NCBI GenBank assembly: GCA_019671005.1
Contig: CM033718.1
Coordinates: 682,001-746,000, forward strand
DNA length: 64,000 bases
From: Hibiscus mutabilis
Lineage: Eukaryota; Streptophyta; Magnoliopsida; Malvales; Malvaceae
Direction: 5' to 3'
Positions 37,495 through 49,370 of the stretch are shown piece after piece. Within the stretch, counting starts at the first letter, position 1. The number at the start of each line of letters is the position of its first letter. Made by a program: the position numbers and the translations under genes. Under the pieces are notes generated by a model. That model was not told the origin of the DNA. It searched no databases and saw nothing but the letters and a program-made list of their open reading frames with translations.

Positions 37495-38277
37495 CTAAAT
37501 TTCAGCCGTGGGAAAATATGGTTCATGTTCAAAAAAGTTAAGATCCAAAGAAACAAGAAATTTACGAGAAGGTGGATGGTAACATTTGTAGCCCTTCTTT
37601 AGTGAAGAATATCCTACGAACACACATTTTAGAGATTTAGGATCAAGTTTAGACCTGGAAGGATCATGGTTTGTAACAAACACGATACAGCCAAAAGTTT
37701 TTAAAGGAAGTGTAGAGGACAAAGGCTTAAAGTGAGGAAAACAATATAAAAGAACATCTCTAGGTGTTTGGAAATTTAAAACTCTACTAGGCATGCGATT
37801 AATAAGATATGTAAAATTTAATAAGGTTTCTCCCCATAGATATTTAGGAACATTGTGGGTAAACAATAAGGCTCGGGTTACCTCTAGTAGATGCCTATTT
37901 TTCCTTTCTGTGACTTCATTCTGTTAGGGAGTATCAACAGAAGAACTAATCTGTACTATCCCTTTCTCCTTGAAAAAATCACCTAAAGATTTAGTAAAGA
38001 ATTCCCCTCCATTATCCGATTTAAAGATTTGAATTTTAGAATGAAATTGGGTCTCGACCATGTTGTAAAATCTCTCAAAAACACTAGTCACTTCAGATTT
38101 TTCTTTCAAGAGGTAAGTCCAAGTGGTTCTACTATGGTCATCAATAAAGGTCACAAACCATCTGCTACCAGTAATATTCTTCACTTTCTGTGGATAAGAG
38201 AAAAAGGATGTGAGGGTTTGTAAGTAGAGGGTAAGTAAGATTGTCTTATTTGTTTTGCAAGTTGACAGATATGACAT
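37495..38277 (-). pseudogene. Copia integrase remnant
   Basis: Resumes in another frame at NITGSRWFVTFIDDHSRTTW, SDNGGEF and, after an in-frame stop near 37924, NEVTERKNR. The conserved segment with the first catalytic aspartate (the HSDVWGP-type motif) is absent between SLIH and the NITGSRW block, so the DDE triad is incomplete. The C-terminal part (LKTFGCIVFVTNH, KCVFVGYS) is readable up to 37495. Confidence 0.85.
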
Positions 38278-38949
38278 TTAAAGGAAGAAGGTTTTTGATT
38301 AACAAATAATTGAGGAAAAAATTTTGCAAGATAGGAGAAATTTGGGTGGCCTAACCTAAAATGCCATAACATAACATCAGACTGTCCTAAGGAAGTAAGA
38401 CAAAATTTAGAAGATGAAGTTTTAGAATTTCCTGTACTGTGAAGAACATATAAACCATTCTGCAAGCGAGCATTGCCAATCCTTTTTTTGAAGTCCAGTG
38501 CCTGTAAAAACCACTCAGAATCAGTGAACTGGAAAACACAATTTAAATCCTTGCAGAGCTTGCGAACTGACAACAAATTGTAGTTCAGACTAGGCACAAA
38601 AAGTACGTCTCGAAGGACTAAGTCATCAATAAGAAATACAGAACCACTACCTTGAATTTGTGAGAAAGAACCATCTGCTAATTTGATAGAATTCTGAGAG
38701 GAAGAATTTTTAAATTGAAAAAACAATTCCCTGTTACCAGTCATGTGGTCAGAAGCACCAGAGTCCACAATCCATGCTGATGTATTCGTAGTAGAAAGAA
38801 GCGTAGTGGAAGAAGAGTTGGTCTGTGTACCATCATTGTCCGCGAAAGCCAGATTTCCTGCACTGCTCCCAGTAAATCTGCCGAACAGTTGCTGTAGTTG
38901 TACCATATGTTTTTTGGTGAAGCCTCTAGATGAAGTCAGATTATCCATT
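38181..38949 (-). pseudogene. Copia protease and pre-integrase region
   Basis: Starts at an ATG only ~40 bases after the primer site (MDNLTSSRGFTKKH). It contains the aspartic protease motif WIVDSGASDHMTG and a GAG-pre-integrase domain with LWHFRLGHPNFSYL and an HxxxC-CxxC zinc-binding pattern ending CHICQLAKQ. The capsid and zinc knuckle of Gag, normally several hundred residues before the protease, are missing. It breaks off at HPFSLIH. Confidence 0.85.
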
Positions 38950-39003
38950 GAAGAGGAAAAGAGAGAAAAAAAATTAGATAGGATCGAATTTAGACTGATA
39001 CCA

Positions 39004-39248
39004 TGAAGAAAAACAGAATTGAAGAAAAACAAAATGTGTTTCTGTTTCTTTTTTATTGAAAAAATTATTATAAACTTACAGAGGTTTACAGACTTTTATA
39101 GACTAGGACTTTTAGTTACATTAGGAGTCCTACTAATTATTAACTTCTAACTCTAGTCTTAGGAGTTTGACTCTAACTAAACATAGTTCGATTACAATAA
39201 CTATTCTAGTTCGACTAGACTTACAATTCTAGTTCGACTAAACTTACA
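39004..39248 (-). repeat. 5' LTR of the intronic copia element
   Basis: 245 bp. Compared with the 3' LTR it has an extra ~16 bp at its inner end, where TGAAGAAAAACAGAAT and TGAAGAAAAACAAAAT stand side by side as a direct duplication. Otherwise I count about four substitutions and one single-base indel against the partner. Confidence 0.9.
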
Positions 39249-40270
39249 GCTAGATATGCCAAATTAATCAGGCTAAGCTTGTTTCACAAGAAACTAATGC
39301 GGCTATCTTCCTTGCTTTTAGCAATTTCAATTTTTGGTTTTTCCCTTCTTGTATGAGCTCAAAAGAGGTTATGTTCATTGGACATCTAATGGAATGAAAA
39401 TGGTTTAAGGCATAAAGAAGCAGACAAGGACCAGATTCAAGCAGATGTGCAGAGGTCAGACTCCAGCGTAGTCATTTTAGTTGAGAACCTTAACGAGAAA
39501 GTTATATTAAGATCACCCATGGGAAAATCCAGCCAAGATTGGCCCAAAATCTATTATTGAGATTTCATGTAGAAAAGAGCTTAATTCTTTCCAAAGAAAA
39601 AAGAAAAGAAAAGAGAATCATAAGAGTGAAGATATTTCAGGTTTGGATAAGAACTGATCACAATCCAGTGATACTTAAAAAGTCTTTGATATAAGGTACT
39701 TCCAAGAAGGCTACATCAGTTTAGATGGCATATTGATGATCACTAATTCATTTCTTATTGTTTTACATTCCCTTTATAAGAAAAATAAGAGTAATGTATT
39801 TTCTGGGAAGTTCATAACTAAGTGTTCTCAGGGTAACATGATATTCAATGCAATTCCAGTATAGAAAACATCAAGAAAAGAACTAGTAATTCTTATTATG
39901 ATAGTCAAGGCAACATAAATTTGAAAGTCGGAATGGACAAATTTTAGGCCTTCCCCAACGTCCATACTTTAGTAGATACATTCCTTTCTTAAGGGTTGAA
40001 ATGGCCTGCAAAAAGAGCTTATAACTCAGCCTATAAGATCAGAGAAAATATTCTACATTAAAATACTCTCCGATCAACGTTATACATCACAATCTGCAGA
40101 ATCAACATAAACTAATTTTGCTGCAACAGTCATAGCTAGCAAAGTTCGTTACTCGGACCAAGTTGTGACATTAACATAGATTCATTTACAAAAACCCATA
40201 AAATGGTAAGTACAGAGGGGAATACCTGTTCAATATCCGTATCAGAAGAATTCCTTTGGAACTCAGCCAT

Positions 40271-41590
40271 TCACCTGAAGATATCAAGTCCAACCCTTGC
40301 ATAGAACAACAGCAAACTCCTAGAAAATACCGAAAGAATAATCCCCGCATCCGCCCCATATAAAACTTTTCCTTGAGTCTACAACCAGAATGCAGTTCAT
40401 ACTATTCCATTACGAGAAAGCTTCAAACGACAGTATCTCCCTATCTCAAAAACTCCAAGTCAGACTATAATTTTCCAAAAGCGTTGAAATAAATTGTAAA
40501 AACTCCCTCCCAAAATTCCAACCATCACCTAACTATTCTATTGGGCTTACCTACATCCTGTGCAATTACATAAAAAGAAATCGATACGCCGGATGAAATT
40601 TCAACCCTAAAAATTGAATTTGCGTTAATTCTGATTCATATGAAATTAAGCATCCAAAATCCCTTCAAATCTTTTTCCCTCTTCTTTTTTGGTTCAAATT
40701 CCATTCAGTTAGCAGCATAAACTTTTAGATCATTTCAATCTTCATCATTAAGCTTTAATAAAATCAAGAATTCAATCGAAAAAAAAAATAGTTACCTGAA
40801 TAATGAATTATCTGAAATTTAAAAGGCCAATACATTGACCGTCAAATCGATTCAAATTTAAACTTTTAAAATCAAAGATCACAAACGAATCAAAATTAAA
40901 TTTGATTTCTTTCAAAAAAATTTTAAAATGGAAATTTTGAGAAACAAATCAAGTGAGTGAGCATCAACTTTGTTTTATATTTTCCCTCCTCCGATTTTAA
41001 CTGTTCAACTTTTTTTTGTTTTCGTATGAAAGGTTGGTTATAAATACTATTTTAGGTTAATTGAAATGTTATTTTAAGAATGATTTTTATATTCTATGTA
41101 TTGTTTTTTATCAAATTCAATAAATTTGTATTAATTCAACTAAAATATTTTATATTCTAATATATATTAGATAAACATAAACTATTATATTTTGAGTTGT
41201 AAAAATCCATCTAGTGACGAAACTCAAACGTTATTCATGAAAAAAGTATCTCCTCATAAAGAAGGTCGAAATAACGAGCAATTGTTTATAATTTTTATAA
41301 AGGTTGAAAGTTATGACAAAATGCTACTATAGTTTGAATTGCGATTTTTATTTTATAGCAAAATTTTTTTCAAATTCAAAATAAAATATAGACTTCATTG
41401 ACCCAGTTAAAATTAAATTAAATTCATCCAATGCACATCAAAACATACTACTGACTCGTCAGTTATTTCAAGCAATGTACAAGCGTTTCAAAGGGCTGGC
41501 ATTTCCTAATTTTAAACCAAAAGCAGCAAGTTCCCAATTTTTGCAGTGAAATTTACAAGTTGGCTTGGGTTTTCTATCATCAATGTTCTG
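40271..41590. other. Spacer between the bHLH47-like gene and the PRAF-like gene
   Basis: Contains the presumed 5' leader and promoter of the PRAF-like gene (just above 40270) and the 3' flank of the bHLH gene. AT-rich; no other coding sequence or clear repeat. Confidence 0.5.
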
Positions 41591-43265
41591 TCACTCGTTC
41601 CTAATGGCCGATTGCTCCCCAAGAAGTTTAGAAGGCCATGAATCTGCGGGGGTTGGATATCGAGCATGTGGTTTGCTGACAATGGAATTTGGTTTAGCGG
41701 CATGTTGTGTCACTGGATCGAGCATAGGATAAGTCTGGATTTCGGGATGAATGGGAACAACAAGGAGAGCCTGTGGTTGTTGCAGAGCAGGTTCAATGGC
41801 AGGCAAACCAGGATGATCTCCATGAATGAGTGAGGGAAATTGGGTTTGCTGAAAGTCGGGAGAGGCTCATTCAGGTCGGGTTTAGATTGAGCCACCTTTG
41901 TCCCTATCTCACTTTGCAGCTCCCGGATTTGAGTTTCTAGGGTGGAATTCTCCTCCTTCAGCTCATTCTTCTCAACGTTCACCTGTCGACATTTCAGATT
42001 TATATTCAAAACATGGATCTATGGAAATCCAGCAGTCACTCCCGACTCCCAAGAGCGATTAAGCAAAATTATCAAAGACAAGATCAGGAGTCTTACATAG
42101 TGAGATTCGGTAACAAAGAAGAATTTTCCTTTTTGAGGGACTTGATTTGGCTGAATAAGTCCTTTAATAGTCGAGTTGCTTCGCACAGAATAGAGGCCTT
42201 CCCGTTGTTCGGTTGATTCGGATCTGCACAAAGAATTTTCCCAATGTTAGATATACCATAATCTACGAACACAAAAAGAACCAATTTTACAATCCGAAAC
42301 CTATTCGGATCATAACCGAAATCATGTTTACGACACCATCGAAACAAAGTTCTAGTAATTCTTAAAGATCGATGAGATGGACTTAGGACATTACCGAGAG
42401 CATTCGCCAAGTCAAAGAAGAGGTCGTTCATATGCTCACGCTTGAGCTTCTCCCTCTCAGCCTTGTGAATTGTTTTAGGAACCTTTCCCTTGGTCTTCGG
42501 AGCACAAGACCTGCATCACAAAAACTGTTTTCAGACAAGACAAACTTACCTCATTTTTTCATTGCCACCATAACCAGATGTTTCTGATATGCTTAAAAGC
42601 ACACGTTAGCTAAAATACCATTTCTAGTAACTACTATGTCACTAAGAATCAGATTTGAGAGTATGAGTGTATGGATACTAATTCGACACAGGTACATTCA
42701 TATCCCTATATCAATGGTGGATGAGATTTCCGGTCGGATACTTCAAGAAAAGTGAAGAATCAGATCAACATAGCCTATATGCTGTTATGCTAATGTTTAA
42801 CCATCAAAAAGGCTCAAAACTAAATAAGCCAACATCAGAAATCAGGAAAGGTCTCAGGAACTGATGGATTACTTTGCTCCATAATCTTTAAAACCAAAAT
42901 CTACAATGAGTCAAGGCACGGTCACAATCTATGTTACTCGAGCTCAAAGATTCGGGTGGGAGTATCGGCTAAAGATTAGTATCCAACACGGTATGATCAG
43001 ATTTCTTAAGTTTTCCAACGTATCTAGAGAGACCCATTGGGGGTCATATCCCAATACTAGTGTGTCGAACACAAGTGTTAATTCAGAGCAACATAAGCCA
43101 TGAAATGAATTCAGACACAAAGCAGAAAAAATTACAGAACAAACAGGTAACTAACTAACTAAGGTTGGTTCATCAGATGTTCAAAAACACTAACCTGTCA
43201 ACAGATGTATTCTCTGCTGCATTTGTCGGCTCAGCCAATGGAGCTGCTGGAGTCTCAGAAACCAT
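41591..43265 (-). CDS. PYE: bHLH47 / POPEYE-like transcription factor, with two apparent one-base deletions
   Basis: Four coding exons on the minus strand: 43195-43265 (MVSETPAAPLAEP), 42395-42510, 42097-42223 and 41591-41982, all with GT-AG borders. A basic helix-loop-helix spans KAEREKLKREHMNDLFF to GKASILCEATRLLKD. A leucine-rich coil (EKNELKEENSTLETQI), a KPDLNEP stretch resembling an EAR repressor core, and the end TPADSWPSKLLGEQ follow. This order and the ~235-residue length match Arabidopsis PYE/bHLH47, a nuclear repressor in the iron-deficiency response. Exon 3 is one base short near 42111 (SSLL continues in another frame as TESHY), and exon 4 shifts again near 41860, just after the EAR-like core. 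Either the gene is decayed or the consensus has indel errors. Confidence 0.85.
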
Positions 43266-43302
43266 GGTTTATCAATAAGTTCAAAAACCACAAAAAATTG
43301 AC

Positions 43303-43722
43303 CTACAAACAACAAGAAAATATACAATTCACAATCCCCTCCGTTGATGATTCATGAAACTAAATCAACAAATCAGACGCCAAACTTGTAAAATAGAAAC
43401 AAAATTCTTGAGTATTACTTTGTAATTCAATGCATGATTCTCAAATCAAAGTGTTAACCCTTTAATACTAATCAAACACAAAAAAGGGGTTTCCCAGATT
43501 ATCAGAACAACACCAAAAAACCCCAGAAATTCCATCTAATATACTGAAATTTTTGGATCAAACAAACAAATAAGATTCATACAAAAAAGGGTAACTTTAA
43601 AAACCATAAAATCATTCATCTCAATGAATCAAAACAAATAACCCAAATCGAAACCAAAGACCCACGAAAACCCATTTCAAGATCACGAAATATAAGTGAG
43701 AAGACAAAGATGGTGGAATAAC
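43303..43722 (-). other. 5'UTR intron of the bHLH47-like gene
   Basis: Donor CAAAG/GTTATT at 43722 and acceptor TTTGTAG at 43303 leave a short leader exon upstream (from 43723) and a ~37-base leader directly before the ATG at 43265. Introns in the leader often raise expression. Inferred from splice signals only. Confidence 0.5.
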
Positions 43723-43906
43723 CTTTGAAGAACAATGAAAGAAAGGGAAATTTAGCAGTACGGCTGCGGAAGAGGAGAAAGAAAGACGAAAGCTTTTTTT
43801 TCCTGTGGAAGTGTGAGTTTTAGAGGAGAGAAAGAGCGTGGCGGGAGAAAAGGGTACACACGGAGGCGCGTGGCTAGCAACTGGTTAATGGTGAATCGAT
43901 ACGAGA

Positions 43907-43912
43907 CACGTG
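43907..43912. promoter_or_regulatory. G-box in the bHLH47-like gene promoter
   Basis: CACGTG within ACACGTGG, ~180 bp upstream of the presumed leader exon and followed by further ACGCGTGCGCGCC sequence. G-boxes bind bHLH and bZIP factors. Confidence 0.5.
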
Positions 43913-44034
43913 GAGTCGACGCGTGCGCGCCTCTTTTTCACTTTTGTCGGGCTTCCTTTTGATTTGTGCCATTTTGCGTATTGCATATGCTTCACGATTC
44001 ACAGCTCAGCCTTGTATGGAAATATTGCAAAATA

Positions 44035-44320
44035 AAAATAATGGCCGACGGATCCATAACTTTTTTTTTTAAGGTGGGCATACTTACGTTAAGCATTAAT
44101 AATATAATGTTTTTATAGAAATGAGTAGAAATAAAATTTAAAGTGAGCACATTCAATAAAATAAATAACTAATGAATAAATTTTAGATTTATAAGGTGAG
44201 AACAATAAAATTTCAGGGCAGACGTATTTTATAAAATAAATATCTAGTAAAAAAAATTCAGATTTCTAAAATGGGCACGTGCCCACCCTCAATACCACCT
44301 ACTCCGCCGCTGGCTAAATA
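44035..44320. repeat. Unclassified dispersed-repeat candidate
   Basis: Runs from GGCCGACGGATCC to CTCCGCCGCTGGC. It has three internal copies of a ~60-bp word (GTGGGCATA.., GTGAGCACA.., GGGCAGACG..), each followed by TTTATAAAATAAA-like sequence and an ATTTTAGATTT-like word. No protein content. Its GC-rich ends in AT-rich surroundings suggest an insertion. Confidence 0.4.
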
Positions 44321-44467
44321 TATATTTTAGTATATTAATTTGATTTTAGGATTTATTTTGATATTTTAATTATTTTTATTAATTAGGTATTTAAATTTTT
44401 AATTTCGAGTTTTAATTTAGGACCTGAATTTTTTTGTCCAATTAACGTTAGATAAAAGTTTCTTATT

Positions 44468-44625
44468 AACTAACAAGTGTTAGGTGTATTGGTAAGGCAT
44501 ATTGCACTCTCATTGTGAGGACGTTAGTTCAAATTTTAAAGATGATATTATTAGGAGGGGTAATCTCGCACCTCGAATATAAACGTTAAGATGAACATGT
44601 ATATTGTCAAAAAAAAATTATACAT
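44468..44625 (+). mobile_element. tRNA-derived SINE
   Basis: The head GTTAGGTGTATTGGTAAGGC has an A-box-like core, 35 bases later AGTTCAAATTTT resembles a B box, and the unit ends in a poly-A run after TATTGTC. The order A box, B box, short body and A-tail, and a length of ~150 bp, are those of plant SINEs. Confidence 0.55.
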
Positions 44626-45233
44626 CAACTATTTTATCGTAGTTCAGTAAATTTAATGATTAATTTAAATTTTTTAAATTCTTAATGAACAAAAAAGTTT
44701 TTTTTTTGTTTATTTTTCTTTGTGTACCTTCCCTTATTTTTACAAGAATATGAATGAATTCCTACAAAATTGAAAATCCTTATTTTGAGAAAAAAATTAT
44801 TATGGGTCATTCACACCACGTCATTTATGGAACCAACTAATAAAAATTATCTATCTCATTATATTTTTTCATGTCATGTTTTTTATCAAGTGAATATTCA
44901 CTTGATAAAAACTATTTTTAAAATTGATTTACAGTAAATATGAATGAAAATTTACTTGGTAAAAATATGACATAAAAAATTAATAAGTTAATAATTTTTA
45001 TTGATTGATCCTATAAATGACGTGGCAGGAATGACTTATAATATAATTTCTCCCTTTATTTTGGGGGAAAGAAGAGCAAAATTTGGAGAGGCGCGTGGTG
45101 GGCATAAGATAGCATACCTTCGCAGACGTGGTGGATTGGTTGAATTGAAACCGAAGACTACGTCACCTCAAGCAATGGATAGTTTCACAAAGTGGCGTGT
45201 GTTATCCACGAACGTGTACAATGTATAAAAAAT

Positions 45234-45675
45234 GAGTAAAATGCACAAATGGTCACTAAACAATCTATAATAATACAAAATGATCATCAAACTTTCAAAT
45301 ATTACATAATAGGCATTAAAGTTTAGTTTTTTGTTACAAAATAGTCATTGAGCCGTTAACTGTTGTTAATTGGGTGGCGTGTCAGTTACATAAATTTAAA
45401 TAATATAACATTTAATTCTCTATATTGACACATTTAATCAAATTATTCCTAATTTAACCATCATTATTGAAGTCTAAATTGATTGAATGTGTAAATATTG
45501 AGAATTAAATATGTTATTATACAAATCTTTGTAACTGTCATGTCTCTCAGTTAATGACTCAATGATCATTTTGTAATAAAAATTAAAGTCTAATGCCAAT
45601 TTTGTAACTTTTGAAATTTTGGTAACCATTTTGTATTTTTAGGGATGATTTAGTGGTCATTTGTGTACTTTACTC
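45234..45675. mobile_element. MITE with ~27-bp terminal inverted repeats, family M copy 1
   Basis: Left end GAGTAAAATGCACAAATGGT; right end is its near-complement ACCATTTGTGTACTTTACTC type. The arms contain repeated AAAATGGTCA / TGACCATTTT words and can fold back along most of the 442 bp. Related to 49371-49820. Confidence 0.75.
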
Positions 45676-47724
45676 TAATATAAATAATAAGAACAAGAAA
45701 AATCTCAAATGACTCAACCATATAGATTGTTGGAGTAGGCCTAATGGACATTACCTTTATATAATTTAAGGTATGGTCCAAACATTGAAGTGTTCAAGCA
45801 TTTGGGCTATATAAAATCAGCAAGGGATTTAAAATTTTTGGGTTGTTTTGATTGAACTCAAATCCAATAATAAACAATTATATTATATTCATAACTTTAG
45901 AATTTAAACCCTAATGTTGTTTAAGGTATGCTCTTATTATTTACTTAACAAATAAAATTCAAAACTTAAATTATCGTTTCCAAACGGAGCATTAAAACAT
46001 CAAATTGTTATGTTGATCAATCGATGACAAATGGCCAAGAGGGGAGTGAATTGGCAATTAAAAATTTGGAGGGAGGAAATTAAAATGGTAAGAATGAAAG
46101 GACACAATTTTGGTTTAAATCCTTGTCATTTTTGTGAGACTTTTGAGTACTTAAAAAATTATTTACTTTTGTAATTTAATCCTTAAATAATTTGTTATAT
46201 CAAAATCAAATATAGGTTTTACACAAAATCTCAAACACATAATTCAAATATATAGTTACAGTAATCACAGACAAAAAGATTAGGGACTAATGTGAAAAGG
46301 TAGCCAAGTTCAAGGGCTAAATGAAGATTTATCCCGAAAGGAAAAAAAGGGAGGGACCAAAGATAAACCCTAACCATGAATTAAGGGAGTGATTAAGAGA
46401 TGTTATGGGGCCTAATAATAGGCTTTGATGAGTGGGATTAAGGAAACCTTATGGACCAAAATGAAAAGAATTTGTTGATTGTGATCACCCACTAAGCAAA
46501 CACTAAATGACTAATTGCAATGCCCCAAAGCCTAAAACCCCTACACACTTGCTTGAGGGCTGTTAGGATACATGTAGGTTTAGATGGTCTAATCATGCCA
46601 CTTTAATAGATTTTGATAAGGGCCCTATGTGATTTTCGTATATTATTAAAACTTAATATAAAATATGATATGACATTAAAAATAACAAAAGAGCACACAT
46701 AGACGAAGTTAGGAACTTTGTGAATGGGAATCAAAATGAAATTATAAAATTTTGGAACATCGAAACTAAAATTTTAGTTTACAAGGGTTTGAATTAAATA
46801 GTTTATTTTCAGAAGAGGCTAGAAATATAAAAAGAAATAATTTAATCAAAGAGTTAACAGACTTAAATTGAATTCTAAAGATTTTAGAGGGACTAAACAT
46901 GACATTTACCCATATAACTAAGGGGTCAAGGACCAAAGCTTCTATTTGCCCTTAATTTCGCCCCTGTAAATAAAAAATTATATAAGATGGAATCATTATA
47001 ACATGTTAACATTCATAACACCTGCAAAATAAAATGAATAAAATCTAAACCATGGTTTCAATGAGAAAGGAATTTTTTTTAAGAAATTTGAATTCGAAAA
47101 ATTTAACTTACACAATATGTGTGCACTTTATTAAAGATTAATGTTGAACAAATATTATCACGAAATTACATTAATAATGCTAAAAAAGAATAAGGAAAAT
47201 GAGCCTTAACTTTTTAATCTCTAAATTTAGTAACTTTTTTAACTTGATACTTTGAATTTTGTTGTCCATATTAATCCCTAAAATTTCGAATTTTTTTGTC
47301 ACTTTAATGATGACATTTTGAGAGTATGTCGTGTGCAAAATTTTAGAGTACCAATTCATCGAAAGGACAAAAAAATAGAAAGTCGTCAAGTTCAAATACT
47401 AATATCGGCAAAAACAATTAGGGACCAAGTTAGAAAACTTATTCAGTTCAGGGACTAAAAATTCGTTTACCCCTTTGTAATAACTGTAGCAAATGAGAGG
47501 GATAGGTCCACGTGCACCAATTGTGTACGAAGCAGACCACTTCCTATTATAAGATGGTCTAGATTTGACACCATTTCCCTACACAGAAACACTGTATCAA
47601 AACATGTGTCTGTAGGCTGTAGTTGTAGTAATTGGATTCAACAATTAACATGCCACACAGTCGTACCCTAATTTTTTTTACCATGCACGTGCACCTTTAC
47701 TAGTTTTACACTTTTTGTATAAAC
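45676..47724. other. Intergenic DNA without recognisable genes
   Basis: AT-rich, with unconnected short repeats such as GGGACTAAA/TTTAGTCCC words (46280-46450, 47200-47470). No open frame with coding character and no RNA gene was seen. Confidence 0.5.
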
Positions 47725-48171
47725 ATAATGCTAAAAAAAATCAATTATTATTTTGGTCTTTATCTTTTTGAAGCACTTTAGTTCTCAACAATTTATTTTT
47801 TGTCAAAATAATTTCTCTGTAAATGAATATTATTAGTCAAATAACGATAAATGGCTTGAAATGATGTGAAAAACTTACATGACAGTGCACGTTGCAATAG
47901 TAGTGTCATATAGGCAAATATATTAACTTTATAGAATGACACATCAATAAAAAAATAATTTTATAAATTGTATAAAATGTAAAATATTTTTCCTTTTGAC
48001 GTGTCATTCTGCTAAGTCATTTCAAGTTGTTTATCGCCAGCTGACTAAATTTTAATCTATAGAGGGGTCATTTTGACAAAAAAATAAAATGTTGAGGGTT
48101 AAATTGATTAAAAAAATATAGACCAAAATGACAACTTAATCAAACATTAAAGGTATTTTTTAGTATTATGC
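47725..48171. mobile_element. MITE with ATAATGCTAAAAAA ends
   Basis: Begins ATAATGCTAAAAAA and ends TTTTTTAGTATTAT, with further inner complementary words (ATTTTGGTC / GACCAAAAT, TGTCATA.. / ..GTGTCATTC). About 447 bp. Target duplication not clear. Confidence 0.6.
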
Positions 48172-48639
48172 CTTTATAAAATTATAATTTATTTGATATA
48201 ACAATTAAAAAATATAACAATTTCATATATATCATTCATCCTTATCATATATATTGAGTTTTGAATAAATTAAAAATTGTAACAATTTGTTCGATATAAG
48301 AAGCTTTCAACCATAAAAGTTTAAAAAGCGATTTTTTGAATCTTAATTGATATAATGAAAATATTATATTGACGTGAAACTTTACACACATGACAAGTAG
48401 AATAAGAAAAAGTTTTATATCGATTAATGTAAATTGAATTTTATAGATGTTCATTATATTGGTGGTCTTTTTAGTTTGATTTTTTTTCAATTTACACCAA
48501 TATCCAAGTTTCTGACAATAGTTAGTGAACTTATCATTTCATCATACTAGACTAATTAGTAATTGATTACAACTTTTTTTAATATATCTCAATGTGTCAC
48601 TACGTACATAATATATATTAAATATTTTTTAGAGTTAAT

Positions 48640-49020
48640 TATACCACATGTCTGCAAGCTATGGCACTCGTTTTAAATTGGTTATTAAACTTTTGAACAT
48701 TCTAATTTTATCCCAACTATAACTCTCATTCTAAATTGGTCCCTCAACTTTGGACCGTTCGAAGTTCATCCCTAAATTATCATTAAATGTTAATCACGTC
48801 TCATGTTGATAAACCCATTATAAAAAATAGTTAATTGTCAAATAAACATTGATGTATATTATATAACAATATAATGCGATATAAATAATAATTTAAGGAT
48901 ACAATTGAAATGCTAAAAAGTTTGGGGGTAAATTTAAAATGAAGACTATAATTTAAAAATAAAATTGAAATATTCAAAAGTTTGACGTCCAATTTAGCAT
49001 GATAGTGATAACCCATGGTT
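48640..49020. repeat. MITE-like repeat with CCAATTTAG / CTAAATTGG words
   Basis: Complementary words TTCTAAATTGGTCCCTCAA and CAATTTAGCATGA-type sequence flank an AT-rich core. Similar wording appears at 30295-30445. Confidence 0.4.
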
Positions 49021-49370
49021 TAATGATTTGATTAATCTGCTGATAAAGTAGTGGGTTAATTATGGCGGTAGCTTTCATTAAGCTTTTGCATTAATGCATA
49101 ACGACAAAACCAATAAAAACAAACTACTAGCAGAAATTGTTTGGCTTTAATCAGACATTTGAAAAGTATCTTATTTGGATTTATATTTATGCATCCATAG
49201 TTCAAAATTTTATGATTCTCAATAAAAAAAGATTGTTTCATATTTTTAATAAATGTTATTTGAAGTGAAATTCTGGTAAATATTCTAAATCCATCAAATT
49301 ATATATTTTTACTAAATAAAGCTTACATTTTATTCAATAATGATATGTATATGATATTGCATAAAATATT

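Larger units (their letters stand above)
35217..39248 (-). mobile_element. Ty1/copia retrotransposon, 4,032 bp, gag missing, inserted in a gene intron
   Basis: LTRs at 35217-35444 and 39004-39248 begin TGTAAGTTTAG and end TTTTTCTTCA on the minus strand. The target duplication is GCTAG (35212-35216 and 39249-39253). Primer site TGGTATCAGT (tRNA-Met type) directly follows the 5' LTR at 38994-39003, and a polypurine tract (CTTGAGGGGGAG) abuts the 3' LTR. Protein remnants run protease, pre-integrase, integrase, reverse transcriptase, RNase H, separated by several stops and frameshifts. Gag is absent. The element lies in the same orientation as the host gene. Confidence 0.93.
34462..39918 (-). other. 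Intron 2 of the PRAF-like gene, enlarged by a copia insertion
   Basis: Acceptor TTTCAG lies before exon 3 at 34462. At the other side, exon 2 should end at 39919 after RLSN, but the next bases read TTATGT, so the nearest GT is 4 bases further in. Without the 4,032-bp element and its 5-bp duplication, the intron would be about 1.4 kb. Confidence 0.7.
30797..40270 (-). pseudogene. PRAF-like PH-RCC1-FYVE gene, truncated and frameshifted, with a copia element in intron 2
   Basis: Six exons can be joined on the minus strand: 40226-40270 (start, MAEFQRNSSDTDIEQ), 39919-40005, 34372-34461, 33708-33788, 32867-33055 and 30797-32783. Exons 2-5 encode a PH domain (KYGRWG, DEKSLIWYSDK, ICKDRDEAELWF). 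Exon 6 encodes a seven-bladed RCC1 domain (recurring WGEG/WGDG and ACGxxHTAAV words) and a FYVE zinc finger with the plant variant RKRHNCYNCG. Lesions: no GT follows exon 2 in phase; one extra base at 31079 makes a stop after NISP, with the family sequence going on in the next frame (KLARLASFDSF); and the gene ends at a CAG/GTAATT donor after LLRTQ, so the rest of the coiled coil and the C-terminal BRX domain are missing. PRAF proteins bind phosphoinositides and affect cell polarity. Confidence 0.85.

Noticed and set aside
45001..45228. 75-codon plus frame with ACGTGG motifs around it
   Set aside because: No recognisable domain, no conserved neighbour signals, and it ends at a MITE.
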